This document shows, piece after piece, positions 1 through 8,097 of a stretch of DNA of 64,000 bases. The number at the start of each line of letters is the position of its first letter. Within the stretch, counting starts at the first letter, position 1. A program made the translations under genes and the position numbers. Source of the stretch: an uncultured Clostridia bacterium (GTDB lineage: Bacteria > Bacillota > Clostridia > Lachnospirales > Anaerotignaceae). The notes below the pieces were generated by a model. The model did no database searches. It worked only from the letters and a program-made list of their open reading frames with translations, and was not told where the DNA came from. The stretch lies in NCBI GenBank assembly GCA_944377425.1, contig CALWEX010000085.1, positions 1-64,000 of the forward strand, read 5' to 3'.

Positions 1-68
1 GAGCTTCCGTTACCGGATAAATATTCAAGTACAATTTGTTTTTTTAATTCAAATGAATATTTTGCCAT
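1..68 (-). CDS. IS3-family transposase OrfA, N-terminus (partial)
   Basis: The reading frame opens at ATG 68 behind GGGAGG (10-base spacing) and runs off the left edge after 22 codons. The visible residues start MAKYSFELKKQIVLEYLSG, which resembles the start of the helix-turn-helix domain of IS3/IS150 OrfA proteins that recognise the element ends. Only the first helix is visible, so whether the transposase is intact is unknown. Family assignment rests on this short match plus the adjacent terminal repeat. Confidence 0.65.
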   Translation of the reverse strand, partial: MAKYSFELKKQIVLEYLSGNGS

Positions 69-123
69 AAAAAACCGACCTCCCTATTGTTAGTTTTAGG
101 TCTAACTTTTGGGGGTCGGTTCA
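1..123 (-). mobile_element. IS3-family insertion sequence, left end (partial)
   Basis: Read on the minus strand, the element appears to start at about 123 with TGAACCGACCCCCAAAAG followed by TTAGACC, which resembles the terminal inverted repeat of IS150-group IS3 elements. A transposase start lies 55 bases further in. The outer repeat is echoed by GGGAGGTCGGTT, which also carries the transposase ribosome-binding site, so the end can fold into a hairpin. The rest lies outside the window, so the other end and any target duplication cannot be seen. The outer boundary is 22 bases past the stop of the neighbouring lipoprotein gene. The boundary is inferred from the repeat, not from a comparison. 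Confidence 0.7.
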
Positions 124-145
124 AGAACAGGTTTTTTTTATATTT

Positions 146-2137
146 TTACTGTGTTTGTCCGCGAGCTTCTTTTACTTCGCCCTTGCCGCCTCGTCCGCCT
201 CCCATTGAAGCAGAACCATAAACCAAGCTATCCATAGTGATTTCGGTTGTATTGTCATCTACAGTTAATGTATAGGTTGAGCCTTCGGTAATTTCAGGGC
301 AGCTTACAATAACAGATGTAAATTCTTTATCCGCCTGCCATGATAAAAGCTCATTTCCACTGCTGTCAGTAAGTGTAATTGTACTGCCTGTAGAACCAGA
401 GCCAGTTGTAACCATAATAACTCCTTGCTCTGATGAAGAACCAAAATTCTGCGCCATACCTGATGAGCCAGTGGCAATAAATATCCCTCCATTAATAGCA
501 GCATCGCCATTATAATCCAAAGCGCTGTCTCCGCCGCTTGTAGGGCCTGACACATAAGTTTCTCCTCCCGTAACCGTTAAGGAGCCGTTAGAGTCTATGC
601 CATCACCAGAAGCATTTATATAAACTGTACCACCGGAAATATTTATATACGCTCCTTCAGTTGCGGCAAACCCATCTCCGCCTCTTCCTCCAAAACCACT
701 GCTGTCATTACCTCCCGCAGCATTAATTCCGTCATCACTTGCAACTAAAGATATATTTCCTCCTGTAATATCTATAGATAAACCTTCTATGCCCTCGTAG
801 CTTTGGGAAATATTTATACTTCCATCTGTTATAGTTGTTGCTGAATCAGCATGTACTCCGTCATCACCCGTGGATATTTCAAAAGACCCACCATTTATTG
901 TTAAATTTGCATTGCTGTGCAATGCATCGTCAGCAGAATCAATATTATAGGTACCTCCGTTTATTGTTAAATCGCTACCAGCTTTTATACCTTTAGTACT
1001 TGTTGCAGAATCAGTTGTATCAGTTGACTGCTCTGTTGTATCAGCTGTTTCCTGAACATTTGTGTTTTGAGTTTGGCTGTCAGAAGCTTCTTTTTCCTCA
1101 GGTAAGTTTGCTCTTTGCCCTCCGCGCTCAGGAGCGCTTCCTTCTGGTGGAACCATTTCAGGTGGATTTTCTCCCGGTGTAACAGTTTCAGGCGCATTTC
1201 CTCCTGGTGCTTTTCCACCAAAATCTCTATTGCTGTTTTGTACCTTTTCAGCCGCATTTGCGCTTCCGCCGCCGGACTGAATTTCATATGTTCCATTATC
1301 TGCAATTAAGTAGGCCTCTGCACTTATACCATCACCCTCAGATGTAATATTAAAGTTTCCGTCAGCAATATATACAAAACCAAGTGTTGTATCATCAGTG
1401 TTTTCTGAATGTATGCCATCTTTACCAGAAACAATGTTAAATGTGCCTCCAGCTATTCTTACACTGTCTTTTCCAGAAATTCCATGACTTGCAGATGTAA
1501 TATTATAGATTCCGCTTGCAAGCACTAAATCATCTTTTGAAACTATTCCATGCCCAGATGAAGCATTTATATTTAACGTTCCTGCTCCATTTAATGTTAA
1601 ATCAGATTTTGCAAAAATAACAGAATCAATATTGTTATCATCAATAGCCACATATTGGCCGCCATTTGTAAGGGTATTGTCAGAGTTTTCTGCTGTTGTT
1701 ATAAACACTTTATCAGCTTGTAAAACATAAATGGCAGCTGACGAAGAACTTGTTATGTTAGCCCCATTAAGAACTAGCTGTACTTTGTCTGTATCCTCAG
1801 CATTAACAATTATCATTCCATCATCTAATGTGCCTGATAAAATATAAGTGCCTTCATCGGTAATAGTAACTGTACTACCTGAAATATTTACAGCATCTGA
1901 AGTACTTGAGGCACTATTCGATGAAAGAGTTATTTTCACCGCACTTTCTTCATCATACCCTATTTCCAAATCCCTGTCTGTAAACATATCGGCTGCCAAA
2001 TCTGAGGTTTGAGTGGTATTTTCTTCCGATGAAGCAGACACACTTCCTATACTTGTTTGCGATGTGCTTTGGGCACTGCATGCGGCAGAAAATATAACAA
2101 CCGCCAATGCCAAAGGTAAAACCGTATATTTTTTCAT
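146..2137 (-). CDS. secreted carbohydrate-binding (DUF4353-like) lipoprotein
   Basis: A 663-residue exported protein. The N-terminus is a lipoprotein signal (MKKYTVLPLALAVVIFSAAC, lipid cysteine at 20), so it should sit on the outer face of the membrane. Residues about 70-300 and 385-600 are made of short repeats of the type INGGTYNI / ISGGTVYINASGDG, typical of the parallel beta-helix carbohydrate-binding domain family (DUF4353). A proline/glutamate-rich linker (about 305-375) splits the two halves, and the C-terminus is glycine-rich. The start has a GGAGG site. It is the last gene of a run with the DUF4956 and VTC-domain genes, a grouping found in other Bacillota. The ligand is unknown; binding is inferred from the family. 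Confidence 0.8.
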   Translation of the reverse strand: MKKYTVLPLALAVVIFSAACSAQSTSQTSIGSVSASSEENTTQTSDLAADMFTDRDLEIGYDEESAVKITLSSNSASSTSDAVNISGSTVTITDEGTYILSGTLDDGMIIVNAEDTDKVQLVLNGANITSSSSAAIYVLQADKVFITTAENSDNTLTNGGQYVAIDDNNIDSVIFAKSDLTLNGAGTLNINASSGHGIVSKDDLVLASGIYNITSASHGISGKDSVRIAGGTFNIVSGKDGIHSENTDDTTLGFVYIADGNFNITSEGDGISAEAYLIADNGTYEIQSGGGSANAAEKVQNSNRDFGGKAPGGNAPETVTPGENPPEMVPPEGSAPERGGQRANLPEEKEASDSQTQNTNVQETADTTEQSTDTTDSATSTKGIKAGSDLTINGGTYNIDSADDALHSNANLTINGGSFEISTGDDGVHADSATTITDGSINISQSYEGIEGLSIDITGGNISLVASDDGINAAGGNDSSGFGGRGGDGFAATEGAYINISGGTVYINASGDGIDSNGSLTVTGGETYVSGPTSGGDSALDYNGDAAINGGIFIATGSSGMAQNFGSSSEQGVIMVTTGSGSTGSTITLTDSSGNELLSWQADKEFTSVIVSCPEITEGSTYTLTVDDNTTEITMDSLVYGSASMGGGRGGKGEVKEARGQTQ

Positions 2138-2150
2138 TCTTTAACCTCCA

Positions 2151-2846
2151 TTATAATTCGCCTATAACTGTTTCCTGTTTTGAAACCGAAATTTCAAGAT
2201 TTCCATTTCTACATCGCAGTTTATCTATTAGTTCTTTTTCTATATCTGCGCTACGCAAAGTAATATTATAAGTCAGTTTAAAAAGACTTCCCATGTTTGT
2301 AGTTTTAACCTGAACTACCTCGTAATCAGAAGCATATTCACTAAGAATATCATCAAAAACACTTGTATAGTCCAAATCTTCTGGAATTGTTATGTGAAGT
2401 GTTTTATATAAGTTATGCTGCTTTTTTGCTCCAAAATCAAAATAACTGTAAACAACACTCACTGCACCAAGTACAACAGCAAAAAGGAATCCGTATCCTA
2501 AATATCCCATTCCCACTATAAGGCCTGTACCCATTGCCAAAAATATAGCGCCTATTTCTTTTGCAGAGACTGGCACTGAGCGGAATCTTACAAGACTAAA
2601 AGCTCCTGCTACCGCAACACCTGCTCCAATATTTCCGTTTACCATCATAATAACAACACATACAATAGAAGGCAAAAGGGCTAATGTTGCTACAAAGCTT
2701 TTGGTATATTTAGTTTTATACATATAGCATGCGGACAAAATTAAGCCTATAATTATTGAACATGCAACACATGCTAAAAAATCAGATACAGCTATAACGC
2801 TTGTCATTTCTGTATCAAAAATCCCCCTAAATAAGCCATTAAGCAT
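2151..2846 (-). CDS. DUF4956 family membrane protein
   Basis: A 231-residue protein with several hydrophobic segments in the first 140 residues and a soluble C-terminal domain (about 145-231). The signature AGAFSLVRFRSVPVSAKEIG (about 80-99) is the conserved core of DUF4956 proteins. No biochemical role is established for the family as far as I know. Its start overlaps the end of the VTC-domain gene by 8 bases, so the two are translationally coupled and probably act together at the membrane, perhaps with this protein as the channel or anchor for the enzyme. That last step is inference from gene order. Confidence 0.85.
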   Translation of the reverse strand: MLNGLFRGIFDTEMTSVIAVSDFLACVACSIIIGLILSACYMYKTKYTKSFVATLALLPSIVCVVIMMVNGNIGAGVAVAGAFSLVRFRSVPVSAKEIGAIFLAMGTGLIVGMGYLGYGFLFAVVLGAVSVVYSYFDFGAKKQHNLYKTLHITIPEDLDYTSVFDDILSEYASDYEVVQVKTTNMGSLFKLTYNITLRSADIEKELIDKLRCRNGNLEISVSKQETVIGEL

Positions 2847-3558
2847 ATAAAATCATTCCTTTCGCTTTATTATTCATAATGTTAATATAGGCAGAGCCAT
2901 ATTTAGTAAATGAAGCCTTAAATATACTTAAATCATTAAGAACATGGCACATCCAAAGGGGATACCCTCCGGATGTTTTAATTTCCATTAATGTTTGAGT
3001 ATTTTTAATAAGTGGTATTCCATACACTCCGCTTCCCAGTGAAAAATCATTTTCACGATAGAGTATATTCTCATCAAATGTAACTCTAAAATCGCTCCCG
3101 TCTAAAGAATAATAAGCTTCTCTCTCATAAGAAAGAAAAACCGCTGGGCGCAGAGTTTGGTAGTATTGTCTAAAATAATTAATTTCGTCAGCTATTTGTG
3201 ACTTAACAGGAATAGGAATGTTATTTTTAAATGTATCCTCCACCTGGTTTTTAGGTATAACAAGTCTGCGTTTATAAACTACAGAATCATATTTCTTTTT
3301 CAGCTCTACAAACGCCGGCTCATTAGACTCTACCGCTTTATAGCTGCGCAAACGAAGTTTCTCTTTATAAACCGGTTTTTCCAAAGAACGTCTTGCTAAA
3401 AGAAAATTCTGTGTGTCAAAATATATATTTCTTATAGTTGTACGACCATAATTATCCAGCTTCATGTATTTTTGCATAGTTTGAAGTATTTGTTCTTTTT
3501 GCTGTTTTGTAAGTATATATTTTAACTCATACCTTTTAAATGTAGATTGATAGTTCAC
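2839..3558 (-). CDS. VTC-domain (polyphosphate polymerase-like) protein
   Basis: A 239-residue soluble protein of the VTC/triphosphate-tunnel fold, related to the catalytic domain of yeast Vtc4, which makes polyphosphate from ATP. Tunnel residues expected of the family are present: E11/K13 in RYELKY, K67, R69 and R71 in YKEKLRLRSY, E85/K87, K96-R98, E192/K194 in LMEIKTSG and K219 near the C-terminus. It starts with GTG at 3558 behind GGAGGAG. In bacteria such genes pair with DUF4956 genes and often with spore-coat CotH kinases; no CotH is visible here. The polymer actually made, if any, is not known. Confidence 0.82.
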   Translation of the reverse strand: MNYQSTFKRYELKYILTKQQKEQILQTMQKYMKLDNYGRTTIRNIYFDTQNFLLARRSLEKPVYKEKLRLRSYKAVESNEPAFVELKKKYDSVVYKRRLVIPKNQVEDTFKNNIPIPVKSQIADEINYFRQYYQTLRPAVFLSYEREAYYSLDGSDFRVTFDENILYRENDFSLGSGVYGIPLIKNTQTLMEIKTSGGYPLWMCHVLNDLSIFKASFTKYGSAYINIMNNKAKGMILYA

Positions 3559-3588
3559 ATTTAACTCCTCCTTTTTAGCATACTGTTT

Positions 3589-4578
3589 TTAACCTATAAA
3601 GGATTGTATTAAATCCATAACATGCGATATTGGTATAGCATACCCCATGCCTTCTACTTCTGAAGAAGCAATTTTAGCAGTATTAATTCCTACTAGTTCT
3701 CCCTCCATATTAAGCAGTGCTCCACCACTGTTTCCTGGGTTAATAGCTGCGTCTGTTTGTATATATGTTGCAGAAGAATTGCCGCTGCTACTTATACTGC
3801 GGTTCATAGCACTTACAATACCTGTAGTAACTGATTGGCCATAACCCAATGCATTGCCTATTGCTACTACTTGTTCACCTACTACCAAATCATCTGAATC
3901 TCCTACGTTTATAACCGAAATTTGTGATAATGTATCATCTGTTAAATCATTAAGAGATACTTTTATAACAGCTATATCACTGCTTTCATCATAACCGCAT
4001 AACTCATCCTCATAAGTCTCATTGTCAACAAATGTTACCGAAAGAGTTGTAGCTCCTTCCACAACATGGTAATTTGTAACCATGTATAAATCTGTATCGC
4101 CTTTATCAATAATTATTCCAGAACCACAGCTCATTGTTTCCTGTGTAAGTGGAACACGGCTGTTTCTTCCAAAGCGTCCAAAAAAGTTTTCTACTTCCTG
4201 CACAGAAATATTAGTAACAGACACCACAGAAGGCAGACCTTCGGACGCAATATCAGATACATCTAAACTTAAGCTGTAGTGACCTGATGAATACGAAGTA
4301 TTTATTAATCCGCCATCTGAAGAAGTGTATTCCGTAGTTTGTAATGAATTTGATGTTTGATTATTTGCAAAAGCTTCTCTACCCCAAAGCATATTGTTTA
4401 TTGCATAAAATGTTCCTCCTGACACACCTCCAAAAACAACAGCGCACAAACTTAAGGTTACTAAGCTTTTAAACAAACTTTTTTTCCTGCGTCTTTTTTT
4501 ATGTTGAACATAATTGTTGTTTTCATTGTTTTTCTCTGTATAAGCAATTTCTCTTTTAAAATCGTTATATTTATCCAT
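3589..4578 (-). CDS. membrane-anchored HtrA/DegP-like serine protease without PDZ
   Basis: A 329-residue trypsin-fold protease. A basic cytoplasmic tail (KKRRRKK near 28-34) is followed by one transmembrane segment (about 36-62), placing the protease domain outside the cell. The catalytic triad is visible: H171 (TNYHVVEG), D201 (SSDIAVIKV) and S284 (NPGNSGGAL). The protein stops right after the protease domain, so the C-terminal PDZ domain of DegP/HtrA is missing; no PDZ-like sequence follows the stop. The start at 4578 has AAAGGA upstream and is preferred to an upstream ATG at 4596 that overlaps that site. It heads the module, behind a terminator and a possible regulator site. Confidence 0.87.
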   Translation of the reverse strand: MDKYNDFKREIAYTEKNNENNNYVQHKKRRRKKSLFKSLVTLSLCAVVFGGVSGGTFYAINNMLWGREAFANNQTSNSLQTTEYTSSDGGLINTSYSSGHYSLSLDVSDIASEGLPSVVSVTNISVQEVENFFGRFGRNSRVPLTQETMSCGSGIIIDKGDTDLYMVTNYHVVEGATTLSVTFVDNETYEDELCGYDESSDIAVIKVSLNDLTDDTLSQISVINVGDSDDLVVGEQVVAIGNALGYGQSVTTGIVSAMNRSISSSGNSSATYIQTDAAINPGNSGGALLNMEGELVGINTAKIASSEVEGMGYAIPISHVMDLIQSFIG

Positions 4579-4634
4579 AGCAATTATTCCTTTCATCAGT
4601 AATTTTAATTTGCATTGTTAACTTCTATGGACAA

Positions 4635-4692
4635 AGTATAAATTCTTTTCCTTAACTTTACTTAAAAACCAAAGTTTCACATTCTGTTCACA
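4635..4692 (-). promoter_or_regulatory. possible OmpR/PhoB-type operator and promoter for the htrA-VTC module
   Basis: On the minus strand TGTGAA occurs twice (4692-4687 and 4681-4676), with exactly 11 bases from one start to the next, the periodicity bound by tandem OmpR/PhoB-family regulators. A TATACT -10 element (4640-4635) follows; at 17-base spacing the -35 is poor (AAGTAA), which fits a promoter that needs an activator. The repeat lies about 50-60 bases upstream of the expected start of transcription. The assignment to the neighbouring regulator is inference. Confidence 0.4.
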
Positions 4693-4722
4693 AAAAAACA
4701 TCAGCCCATAAATTATGAACTG
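4692..4722 (-). terminator. terminator after the histidine kinase gene
   Basis: The transcript forms CAGUUCAU-AAUUU-AUGGGCUG, an 8-bp stem with two G-U pairs, followed by AU and a run of seven U with one G before it. It lies about 20 bases past the kinase stop and separates the two-component genes from the protease module. Confidence 0.55.
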
Positions 4723-4740
4723 GTGCAAACTATTAAATAT

Positions 4741-5988
4741 TTACTTTGGAAACACAGCTGTTATTTGCAGCGACTTTTCGTCTTTAGTAGTTGCAGTTAT
4801 TTTTCCTTTATGTGCCTGAACAATAGCCAAAGCTATTGAAAGCCCAAGACCATACCCTCCTGTTTGAGAATTTCGTGACTGGTCTGTTCTATAGAACCTG
4901 TCAAATAAATGGCTTAAATATTCCTTTGGCATATAATCAGTAGTGTTATATACGCAAAGTTTAATAATGTTTTTCTCGCTTTCCAGCAAAACAGAAATTT
5001 CTCCGCCTGTTTGAGAATATTTAACTGCATTATCCAATAAAATAGTCATCAGCTGTCTAATCGCCTTTTCATCTCCCCGCATTGAAATCATAGGCTGAAT
5101 ATCAACCTTAAGTGTTTTATTCTGTGTTTTTGCCAAAGACTTGAATGTTTCAACTGTTTCTTCAGCTATATCAGAAAGCGGAAAATCTATCACTTGAGTT
5201 TGTACCTGTTCTTCTTCCATTCTTGAAAGAAGTATTAATGAGTTAGTAAGTTCTGAAAGTCTTTTGGTTTGAGCTTGAATATCTTTCAGCCACTCATTTT
5301 CTCCATAATCCATTTAAAGCAATTCAGTGTCAGCGTCTATTATTGTTAAAGGTGTTTTAAGCTCATGGCCGGCATCTGTTATAAATCTTTTTTGTTTTTC
5401 ATAGTTTTCCAAAAAAGGCTTCACAATACGGCTAGACAAAAATACCATAAGCAGTGTAACAGAAATCAGACCTACAAAAGAAACAGCTATTCCTATAAAT
5501 ACATAAGACTTAAAATTATCCAAACTTCTTCCGCAGTCCAAAAAAATTATATGTGTTTCAGCATTTGCATTATATACAATATACCTGTAATCATTAATAA
5601 AGCCTTTAGTTTTTCCTTTTTCAACAGCAATCTGGGCGTACTCAATAGCTGTTTGCGTATCTACAGCTGCTATTTTGCCTGTGTTTACCATAGATACACT
5701 TCCGTTACTATTAAGAAAAACTGTAAAATATCTTGTTTCATAAGGCAGCTCAGGCGACATTATATGCTCTTTGCCTTGAAAATCACCTGGAAAAAACTTG
5801 TCTTTGTGCCGCATTGCAGAATCTGGAAATTTACCGTCATTAGCAGCTAAAATAGCTAATATGCTGTCAGCATTGTCCACAACATTGTTATAACTTAAAA
5901 CGCTTATAGAACACATAATAATAACCAATACTGTAAAAAGCGATACAGCAGATGCTATTATAAATTTAATGCGAAGCTTTTTTATCAT
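4741..5988 (-). pseudogene. sensor histidine kinase, disrupted by in-frame TAA
   Basis: A 415-codon kinase frame cut in two by one TAA at 5316-5314 in the same frame. The first part (224 residues) has a membrane segment (about 8-32), an extracellular sensor region, a second membrane segment (about 162-185) and the H-box with H208 (AGHELKTPLTII). The stop falls 16 residues past this histidine, inside the dimerisation helix. The second part (190 residues) carries the N-box (LLDNAVKYS) and G-boxes (GGYGLGLSIALAI). The reading ELL-stop-MDYGENEWL matches a family pattern ELLE-M-GENEWL, so a single change such as GAA to TAA explains it. A separate restart at the following ATG would give only the ATP-binding half. 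Likely non-functional. Confidence 0.85.
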
Positions 5989-6660
5989 TTTATATCCTCC
6001 AAAGAATAACCAGCATTACGTGTTGCTTTAATTTGGATATTTGCGTTTAGAGCTGTCAGCTTTTTTCTTAAATATGGATATATATACCCAAACAACATTT
6101 ATTTCAGCCTCGCTGTCAAACCCCCATATCTTTTCCATAAACCTTTCTGAAGAAATCAGTACCCTTGGGTTGCTCATTAAAAGCTCAATCATCTGAAATT
6201 CTTTATTGGCTAAACGAAAACTGCCAGAGGGTGTTGAAAGCTCAAATGTTGCGCGGTTTAAAGTTACATTACCCATATGAAGCTGAGAACTGCTTTGTGC
6301 TGTTTGAACACGTGTTATAGCTCTAATCCTTGCCAAAAGCTCTCTCGAATTAAATGGCTTTGTTAAATAATCATTAGCGCCGGAATCAAGACCAAGCACC
6401 TTATCATCAATTTCAGATTTAGCAGTTAAAAGCAAAACAGGTATTAAGTTGCCTCTTTTTCGTATTTCCTGTAGAACACTTATTCCATCCATAACAGGCA
6501 TCATAATGTCAAGCACAGCACCGTCATAATTACCTGTTTCAATATATTCTAAAGCTGATTTACCGTCATAAACTGGGTCAACAGAATAATTATTTCTTTC
6601 TAAAATAGCAACAAGAGCTTTTGAAAGAGCTTTTTCATCTTCTGCCAGCAATAACCTCAT
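5985..6660 (-). pseudogene. OmpR-family response regulator, frameshifted near the C-terminus
   Basis: The receiver domain is intact (acidic pocket E7-D8, phospho-acceptor D51 in LDIMMPVMDG, lysine in LTKPF). The winged-helix DNA-binding domain reads normally up to VWVYIS and then loses frame: the present product ends at 6028 with the tail KKKADSSKRKYPN. In the next frame the expected ending appears, KKLTALNANIQ followed by IKATRNAGYSLEDIK, with a stop at 5987-5985 that overlaps the kinase ATG as ATGA. The net shift is one extra base, either in the A6 tract (6061-6066) or just upstream (6067-6077). The recognition helix and wing are affected. Start chosen at ATG 6660 (MRLLLAEDE); a GTG nine bases earlier is possible. 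Confidence 0.83.
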
Positions 6661-6779
6661 ATTAATCACTTCTCCTTGTTAACTTTTTGTTATCAAAACT
6701 CAAAAATATTTATTTTGTATCAGTATAACTGTAAATCATTAACTTTAATTATAGTTAAAATTAAATCATTTATTTTAAA

Positions 6780-6809
6780 ATTATAACACAATAATAATTT
6801 TTCAACCAA
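6780..6809 (-). promoter_or_regulatory. promoter of the two-component gene pair
   Basis: TTGGTT (6809-6804), 18-base spacer, TATAAT (6785-6780) on the minus strand, about 120 bases before the response-regulator start. The -10 is perfect and the -35 is partial. No TGTGAA repeat is seen here, so autoregulation through that motif is not supported. Confidence 0.5.
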
Positions 6810-6830
6810 TAAGTCAATACATACCTATGC

Positions 6831-6875
6831 AAAAAAAGAAAGTCCAGCCTAATATTAAGACGGACTTTCTTTTTC
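6831..6875. terminator. hairpin terminator, probably bidirectional
   Basis: Arms AAAGAAAGTCC and GGACTTTCTTT surround a 16-base loop. On the minus strand the hairpin ends in a run of seven T, as expected for termination of the exported-protein gene that stops at 6919; T residues also follow on the plus strand. Confidence 0.85.
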
Positions 6876-6918
6876 ATCATTATTTTATTTTTTTAGCATA
6901 GAATTAAATATTTTTTTG

Positions 6919-7929
6919 TTATGCGTAGCTCCTTGTAGCAGTAGTATTAGATTTAACATCTGTTAAAGAATCTTTGTTCACTACAGCTGTTGTACCATCT
7001 TTGCGTTTAATTCTAACAAGGTTATTGTATCCAGGTGTATTTTCTTCTTCATTTTGGTTATACTCAGCCAAAGAATACGGCAAATCACTCCACAATATAA
7101 GCTCTGCAACTTTTTGGCCAGTTGCTTTTTCTATTTTCTCACCTATTATAAATGAATTCCACTCATCACTCCAATAAAAGTTCTGCTCTATTACACGGCT
7201 GTTTTCTAATGAATATGTATTATCTAACGGAATATTAAGAGCATTTTGTTCATCAGAAACTAAATACTGCTGTGTATATGTGCTTTTTATAACTGGGTTG
7301 GCTCCGTTTTCTAACAGGCTTTTGGTGCTTTGAGTAACTCTTTGCCAGCCTTTAGGCATTTGCGTTTCACCAGTGTCCCAGTTAGTGTTCCAATCAGCCT
7401 GTATTTTTACAGGATAATTATATATATTAACAAAACTTTGGCTCTTATCATCCCAAATATAGCCCTTATCATATTCCAAACGCTCAAAAGCACCTATTTT
7501 CTCGTTTAAAATCTCATTAATAAAAACTGTATCTCTATTTTTGTTTTGCAAATACACTACCCTTGGGTCTTGAGTATTAGTAAAAACACCAACTTCGTCT
7601 ATAAATTTGTATTTATCTCCGTCCTGCTCATAAGCCGACAAAAGTGTATATCTTGGCCCAAAATCTGCTATCAGCACGGCATCTTTTTGGCCTTTACCTT
7701 TAAAATCGCCATATAGCACATCTAATTTAACTATTTCTTCTGGTGTAATCTCGCCTGTTCTTTCAGCATCGCTTAGCATAATACCAGCTATCTTTTCCAT
7801 AGTTTCCATATCAGTTGTGTTGTTCAAATTATCTCTTGTTATAGATGGAGCCTCTCCGAATATTGTTACACAAATAAGAAGCATCATTGCTGCTGCGGCA
7901 CAAATGGCAGGCACCAGTTTTCGTTTCAT
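6919..7929 (-). CDS. exported protein of unknown function
   Basis: A 336-residue protein I do not recognise. The first 28 residues are a signal peptide or membrane anchor (MKRKLVPAICAAAAMMLLIC), and no lipobox is evident. The stretch LDVLYGDFKGKGQKDAVLIAD resembles an FG-GAP/VCBS-like calcium loop, followed by aromatic-rich sequence without catalytic motifs I can name. Start at ATG 7929 chosen because it gives a standard signal peptide; ATG 7938 is closer to the GAGG site. It stands alone, with a terminator downstream and a divergent gene upstream. Confidence 0.7.
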   Translation of the reverse strand: MKRKLVPAICAAAAMMLLICVTIFGEAPSITRDNLNNTTDMETMEKIAGIMLSDAERTGEITPEEIVKLDVLYGDFKGKGQKDAVLIADFGPRYTLLSAYEQDGDKYKFIDEVGVFTNTQDPRVVYLQNKNRDTVFINEILNEKIGAFERLEYDKGYIWDDKSQSFVNIYNYPVKIQADWNTNWDTGETQMPKGWQRVTQSTKSLLENGANPVIKSTYTQQYLVSDEQNALNIPLDNTYSLENSRVIEQNFYWSDEWNSFIIGEKIEKATGQKVAELILWSDLPYSLAEYNQNEEENTPGYNNLVRIKRKDGTTAVVNKDSLTDVKSNTTATRSYA

Positions 7930-8097
7930 ATTTACCATTTCCTCATGTTTTTTATATGTATATGTTTGAGTGCTGCAATAAATAACAGCATGTATACAAA
8001 TATTATGTAAATTTCATATTTAATTCATTATATGTTAATACTGATATAATAAAATTCACTTATAATATAATTGCAAAGAACATAAGGAGAGATTGCA

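Noticed and set aside
985-1309. Open frames inside the lipoprotein gene on both strands
   Set aside because: They come from the repetitive codon pattern of the beta-helix and the Pro/Glu linker; none has a start site.
385-1900. Repeated glycine-rich units as a CRISPR or tandem DNA repeat
   Set aside because: The units are similar only at the protein level, vary in length and have no constant DNA repeat.
5314-5316. Readthrough or selenocysteine at the kinase stop
   Set aside because: The codon is TAA, not TGA, and no recoding hairpin follows.
5365-5850. Plus-strand frame of 161 codons opposite the sensor kinase
   Set aside because: A shadow of the kinase: the minus strand carries clear kinase motifs, while this product is Cys/Tyr/Lys-rich without a family or start site.
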